13,605 bases of DNA from NCBI RefSeq assembly GCF_001949125.1, contig NZ_MSTI01000013.1:1-13605 (forward strand), in the 5' to 3' direction. Below, in pieces: positions 10,857 to 13,605 of this stretch (position 1 is the first letter of the stretch; each line of letters starts with the position of its first letter). Under the pieces are notes generated by a model. It saw only the letters and a program-made list of their open reading frames with translations. It did not search any database and had not been told where the DNA came from. A program made the position numbers and the translations under genes. The stretch is from Deinococcus marmoris. GTDB lineage: Bacteria; Deinococcota; Deinococci; Deinococcales; Deinococcaceae.

Positions 10857-10862
10857 TAGGGT
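10857..10862 (+). promoter_or_regulatory. Possible -10 box TAGGGT before the AbrB-Nudix gene
   Basis: TAGGGT lies six bases upstream of the ATG at 10869, just after the argF stop. It fits the TANNNT pattern but is weaker than the others. An internal start inside the arg operon is possible. Confidence 0.35.
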
Positions 10863-10868
10863 GTGAGC

Positions 10869-11525
10869 ATGCAAGCGGGAGTCGTCACAGTGGACGCTGA
10901 AGGGGCCATCACGCTTCCGGCGGAGGCGGTGCAAGCGCTGGGAATCGCGGAGGGCGACGTGTGCTGTTTCGTTACGGACGAGCAGGGCCGCCTAACCCTC
11001 CAACTCCTGCGCAAGACCCTGATGAGTGAACAGGATGAATGGCTCAATCTGGTCAACCGTCACGATCAGGTCATCGGCCAGATCACGCGGGAAGATGCCT
11101 GGGCCAAGCGTCAGCCCGTGCGCGTTATCAACGCCTTTCTGGTCAACTCGCGCGGCGAATTGTGGATTCCGCGCCGCACAGCCTCCAAACGGATGTTTCC
11201 GAGCTGTCTGGATATGAGCGTGGGCGGGCATGTGGAACGCGGCGAGGATTACATGAGCGCCTTCAAGCGCGAAACGCGCGAGGAATTGAATCTGGACGTG
11301 GACGAGCTGGACTGGCGGGAAATCGCCGCCCTCTCTCCTTTTAAGACGAATCTGAGCGCCTTCATGCGGGTCTACGAGATCAGGACCGATTCCACGCCCG
11401 ACTTCAATCCCGCCGACTTCAGCGAGGCGTGGTGGCTGACGCCTGCCGAACTGCTGGCCCGCATCGCTGCGGGGGAGGCAGCCAAGGGCGATCTGGCCGA
11501 ACTGGTGCGGCGGTGCTATCCATGA
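10869..11525 (+). CDS. Nudix hydrolase with N-terminal AbrB/SpoVT-like domain
   Basis: A 218-residue protein in two parts. Residues 2-48 look like an AbrB/SpoVT swapped-hairpin DNA-binding domain: ITLPAEAVQALGIAEGD followed by a short strand with DEQGRLTLQLLRK. Residues about 57-200 are a Nudix domain beginning DEWLNLVNRHDQVIG, as in the isopentenyl-isomerase-like group, with Nudix box GHVERGED...RETREELN at 120-141; the usual late glycine of the box is N141. Nudix enzymes hydrolyse nucleoside diphosphates linked to another group; the substrate is unknown. The frame is continuous, so this is a fusion unless translation begins at the internal ATG at 11022, which has neither a ribosome site nor a -10 box. 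A GTG at 10863 is an alternative start. Its stop overlaps the start of the GNAT gene as ATGA, implying coupled translation. Confidence 0.85.
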   Translation: MQAGVVTVDAEGAITLPAEAVQALGIAEGDVCCFVTDEQGRLTLQLLRKTLMSEQDEWLNLVNRHDQVIGQITREDAWAKRQPVRVINAFLVNSRGELWIPRRTASKRMFPSCLDMSVGGHVERGEDYMSAFKRETREELNLDVDELDWREIAALSPFKTNLSAFMRVYEIRTDSTPDFNPADFSEAWWLTPAELLARIAAGEAAKGDLAELVRRCYP

Positions 11526-12022
11526 CCCCCCACCGCGTCGTTCTCCGCCATCTGCGCCCCGAGGACGCCCCCGCCTTCCTGGCCTACCGCAACGATCCAG
11601 AAATCGCGCGTTTTCAGGGCTGGGCTTTGCCCTACACGCTGGCCCAGACTGAGGCATTGATCGAGGAAATGCACACGCGCACGCCAGAACAACCGGGCTG
11701 GACGCAACTGGCCCTGGTGGACGCCAGTACCGGGAAACTGCTTGGAGATTTTGCGGTCAATCGGGCTGTCCCTGATAACGGCGCACAGGCAGAGATCGGC
11801 TTCACGCTGGCCCGGCACGCCCAGGGGCGCGGGCTGGCGTCCGAGGGGCTGGGGCTATTGCTGGCGCAACTGTTCGGCCCACACGCCCTGCACCGTGTTT
11901 ACGCCCATATCGATCCGCGCAACGCCCCCGCCGCCGCACTGCTGACCCGCGCGGGCTTCCAGCATGAGGGCACGGCGCTGGAAAGCTACTGGGACGCTTC
12001 TTCAGGGGGCGGCGGAGAATGA
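11522..12022 (+). CDS. GNAT N-acetyltransferase (RimJ-like), 3' end frameshifted
   Basis: A 166-residue Gcn5-related N-acetyltransferase that would move an acetyl group from acetyl-CoA to an unknown amine. It opens with [22 protein letters not shown] like RimJ/RimL proteins; the acetyl-CoA loop is [12 protein letters not shown] (98-109), and [19 protein letters not shown] (133-151) is the usual late helix and strand. The end SSGGGGE is odd. In the +1 frame the codons that follow read [19 protein letters not shown], the normal C-terminus of this family, and run to a TAA at 12099-12101 that overlaps the argC start. One extra G in the GGGGG run at 12005-12009 would explain the break. So the gene probably once covered 11522-12101; sequencing error, mutation or frameshifting cannot be separated here. 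The start overlaps the previous stop as ATGA. Confidence 0.85.
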   Translation: MTPHRVVLRHLRPEDAPAFLAYRNDPEIARFQGWALPYTLAQTEALIEEMHTRTPEQPGWTQLALVDASTGKLLGDFAVNRAVPDNGAQAEIGFTLARHAQGRGLASEGLGLLLAQLFGPHALHRVYAHIDPRNAPAAALLTRAGFQHEGTALESYWDASSGGGGE

Positions 12023-12093
12023 ATGGACGGACGACGCGCTGTACGGCCTGCTGGCGCGGGAATGGCAGGCGGGGCGAAAGGAGACGACTCAAG

Positions 12094-13017
12094 ATGACTA
12101 AACCCAGAATCTTCATTGACGGCGAGGCTGGAACCACTGGCCTGCAAATCCGCACCCGCCTCCAGGGCAGAACCGATATCGAGTTGCTGAGCATCGATCC
12201 GGCGCGGCGCAAGGACGCGGGGGCGAGGGCCGAGTTGCTGAACGCGGCGGACCTGAGCATCCTGTGCCTGCACGACGACGCGGCGCGCGAGGCGTTGAGC
12301 CTGACGACAAATCCACATGCCCGCCTGCTGGACGCCAGCACCGCCCACCGAACGGATAAAAACTGGGTCTTCGGCTTTCCCGAGTTGAACGCCGATCAAC
12401 CAGAGCGCATCCGCACGGCGCGGCTGGTGTCCAATCCGGGCTGCTACAGCACCGGGGCGATTGCGCTGCTGGCCCCATTGACGGCGGCGGGCCTGCTTCC
12501 CGGCGATTTTCCCCTGACCATCCAGGGTTACAGCGGCTACAGCGGCGGTGGACGCGCGCTGGTGGACGCCCACGAGAAGGGCGAAACCCACCCCATGCGC
12601 GGCGATTTCATCAGTTATGGGCTGACACTGGACCACAAGCATCTGCCCGAGATCGTGCGTTACGGCGGGCTGTCGCGCACGCCCATCTTCACGCCGCATG
12701 TGGGCGGCTGGGCGCAGGGCATGACCGTGAATATTCCGGTACATCTGGGGGAACTGGGGGTCACGGCAGAAAAGCTCCGGGAGGCGCTCACCGCCCACTA
12801 CACCGGGCAAAAATATGTGCGCGTCTTTTCTGAAGCTGGGAATCCCGCCGTCATTGATCCGCAGACCCTCAACGGCAGCAACGATCTGGACCTGTTCGTC
12901 TATGCCTCCGCAGACGGTGGGCGGGCGGTGCTGGCAGCGCGGCTGGACAATCTGGGCAAGGGGGCCAGCGGCGCGGCGGTGCAGAATCTGGAGCTGATGC
13001 TGGGGCTGAATCTTTAA
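12094..13017 (+). CDS. argC: N-acetyl-gamma-glutamyl-phosphate reductase (short type 2 form)
   Basis: A 307-residue NADPH-dependent enzyme that reduces N-acetylglutamyl phosphate to its semialdehyde, the third step of arginine (ornithine) synthesis, in the cytoplasm. The nucleotide-binding start is [14 protein letters not shown] (6-19), the catalytic cysteine is C117 in SNPGCYSTG, and [10 protein letters not shown] and HVGGWAQGM lie in the catalytic domain. Its length and the IDGEAGTTG opening fit the type 2 ArgC group rather than the roughly 340-residue type. The ATG at 12094 has AAGGAG (12078-12083) ten bases upstream. An upstream in-frame ATG at 12019 would give an arginine-rich extension from the other frame of the GNAT tail and is rejected. 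It shares an operon with argF, and the IS remnant follows directly after its stop. Confidence 0.95.
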   Translation: MTKPRIFIDGEAGTTGLQIRTRLQGRTDIELLSIDPARRKDAGARAELLNAADLSILCLHDDAAREALSLTTNPHARLLDASTAHRTDKNWVFGFPELNADQPERIRTARLVSNPGCYSTGAIALLAPLTAAGLLPGDFPLTIQGYSGYSGGGRALVDAHEKGETHPMRGDFISYGLTLDHKHLPEIVRYGGLSRTPIFTPHVGGWAQGMTVNIPVHLGELGVTAEKLREALTAHYTGQKYVRVFSEAGNPAVIDPQTLNGSNDLDLFVYASADGGRAVLAARLDNLGKGASGAAVQNLELMLGLNL

Positions 13018-13051
13018 CACTTTGAGTGCTAGGGGATAGTCGGCCAGAAAA

Positions 13052-13089
13052 AGCGGAAGCTGAGGTATGCCTACCACCGAGCTTCCGCT
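13052..13089 (+). promoter_or_regulatory. Hairpin enclosing the transposase start codon
   Basis: AGCGGAAGCT (13052-13061) is perfectly inverted as AGCTTCCGCT (13080-13089). The 18-base loop holds the GAGG and the ATG of the transposase gene, and within it GGTA/TACC forms a second small stem over the start codon. In a transcript reading in from argC this would hide the start site. Such sequestration is known for IS10 and IS50; here it is inferred from base pairing only. Confidence 0.55.
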
Positions 13090-13549
13090 CTCCCAGTCTA
13101 CTGTCGAAGACCTCTTTTTATTCGTGTACGTCTACGTTGACGACTATGTGAAAGCCGCTGAGTTCAGCTGCCTCTTCACGCTTCCCAAGGAAGCCCATCA
13201 AAAAGGCACTTACGGCGAGATCATGACCATCGCGCTGGTGGGTGAACTGCTGGGTCAACCCTCGCAGCAAAAATGGCTCGCACAAGTCCGTTTCACCTCT
13301 CGCCACCTCTTCCCCTGTCTGCCAGACCGTACCCGTTATCTGCGAATCCAACTCAATCTGGAGCGCATTTATGCTGATCTGGCACTGCGTTTCCCGCATT
13401 TTGACGATGACACTGTGTATGTCATCGACAGTAAACCGTTGGTTTACTGTGCTGGGTGTCGCTACAAGCGGGGACGCGCCATGAGTGAGGCGGCCAGTGG
13501 GCGCGGTGGGCATGGCGGCTACAGCGTCAAGGGACGCTTCTACTCATGA
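13067..13549 (+). pseudogene. IS982-like transposase, truncated after 160 residues
   Basis: The frame encodes the N-terminal part of a DDE transposase resembling the IS982 family: TVEDLFLFVYVYVDDYVKA near the start, YGEIMTIALVGELLG (49-63), HLFPCLPDRTRYLRIQLNL (80-98), the first catalytic aspartate D121 in VIDSKPL, and GGYSVKGRFYS at the end, where intact proteins continue with a GFK-H segment. IS982 transposases are usually about 260-300 residues, so the second aspartate and the glutamate of the triad are missing. A TGA follows codon 160 and none of the following frames resumes the family pattern, so this is a deletion or recombination end, not a simple frameshift. It cannot be an active transposase. 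The ribosome site is weak (GAGG one base from the ATG) and lies in a hairpin. Family assignment is from motif memory. Confidence 0.7.
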
Positions 13550-13574
13550 GTTGCAATGTGTGTATATCGATAAA

Positions 13575-13595
13575 AAGCACGTCTGGAACGTGCTT
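13575..13595 (-). terminator. Rho-independent terminator, best on the - strand
   Basis: AAGCACGT (13575-13582), loop CTGGA, ACGTGCTT (13588-13595) makes a perfect 8-base stem. Read on the - strand the stem is followed by TTTTTA-like sequence (bases 13576-13571), a proper T-tract. On the + strand it is followed by CTCTTGTT, a weaker tract. It probably ends a - strand gene lying to the right of the window. Confidence 0.65.
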
Positions 13596-13605
13596 CTCTT
13601 GTTGG

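Larger units (their letters stand above)
13018..13550 (+). mobile_element. 5' part of an IS982-like insertion sequence
   Basis: From the argC stop on, the sequence changes in base use and carries a truncated transposase gene. IS982 elements are about 1 kb, so roughly half is present. The left inverted repeat may begin at or just after the argC stop (ACACTTTGAGTGC, 13017-13029), but no matching right end is visible in the window, so both limits are estimates. The right limit is set where similarity to the transposase family stops. Confidence 0.5.

Noticed and set aside
11522..12022. GNAT as an N-acetylglutamate synthase because it sits between argF and argC
   Set aside because: The N-terminal pattern is RimJ/RimL-like and nothing in the sequence indicates glutamate specificity.
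12019..12093. N-terminal extension of ArgC from the ATG at 12019
   Set aside because: The extension is arginine/cysteine-rich and overlies the GNAT tail in its restored frame; the ATG at 12094 has AAGGAG upstream and begins with the family's own N-terminus.
13017..13029. ACACTTTGAGTGC as the proven left inverted repeat of the IS
   Set aside because: No partner end exists in the window, so it is only mentioned as a possibility and not called as a repeat feature.

Overview
The window is a GC-rich chromosomal segment with tightly packed, mostly recognisable housekeeping and accessory genes. Several features point to the Deinococcus lineage: an alanine-rich SbcC, a short (type 2) ArgC, a membrane PIN-TRAM protein, and a recurring TANNNT -10 box lying only 6 to 9 bases upstream of start codons, the arrangement known for leaderless mRNAs in Deinococcus. 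The lineage is inferred from gene families and signals, not from a database match.

Left part (1-5338): the 3' part of sbcC (+) runs in from the left edge and converges on a PIN-TRAM membrane protein gene (-). A 110-base imperfect inverted repeat fills the gap exactly. Upstream of the PIN-TRAM gene on the same strand are an MFS exporter gene and ppsR, the regulator of PEP synthase. 

Middle part (5339-9713): ppsR is divergent from ppsA (+), separated by a 170-base control region. ppsA converges on a PHP-family histidinol-phosphatase-like gene (-), which is preceded on its strand by an EamA-type exporter gene (-). PpsR and PpsA are expected to work together: PpsR modifies a threonine two residues before the catalytic histidine of PpsA, and both residues are present here.

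Right part (9714-13605): a compact + strand operon starts at a clean TATAAT box. It encodes ornithine carbamoyltransferase (argF), an AbrB-like/Nudix fusion, a GNAT acetyltransferase whose 3' end is frameshifted, and N-acetyl-gamma-glutamyl-phosphate reductase (argC). Thus two arginine genes flank two accessory enzyme genes. Directly behind argC lies the 5' half of an IS982-like transposase gene, cut off after codon 160, followed by a hairpin terminator that best serves a - strand gene outside the window.

No stretch above 300 bases lacks a gene. I saw no rRNA, tRNA, CRISPR array, toxin-antitoxin pair or recognisable defence system. The unusual items are the AbrB-Nudix fusion, the broken GNAT frame, the octamer-based inverted repeat, and the hairpin enclosing the transposase start codon.
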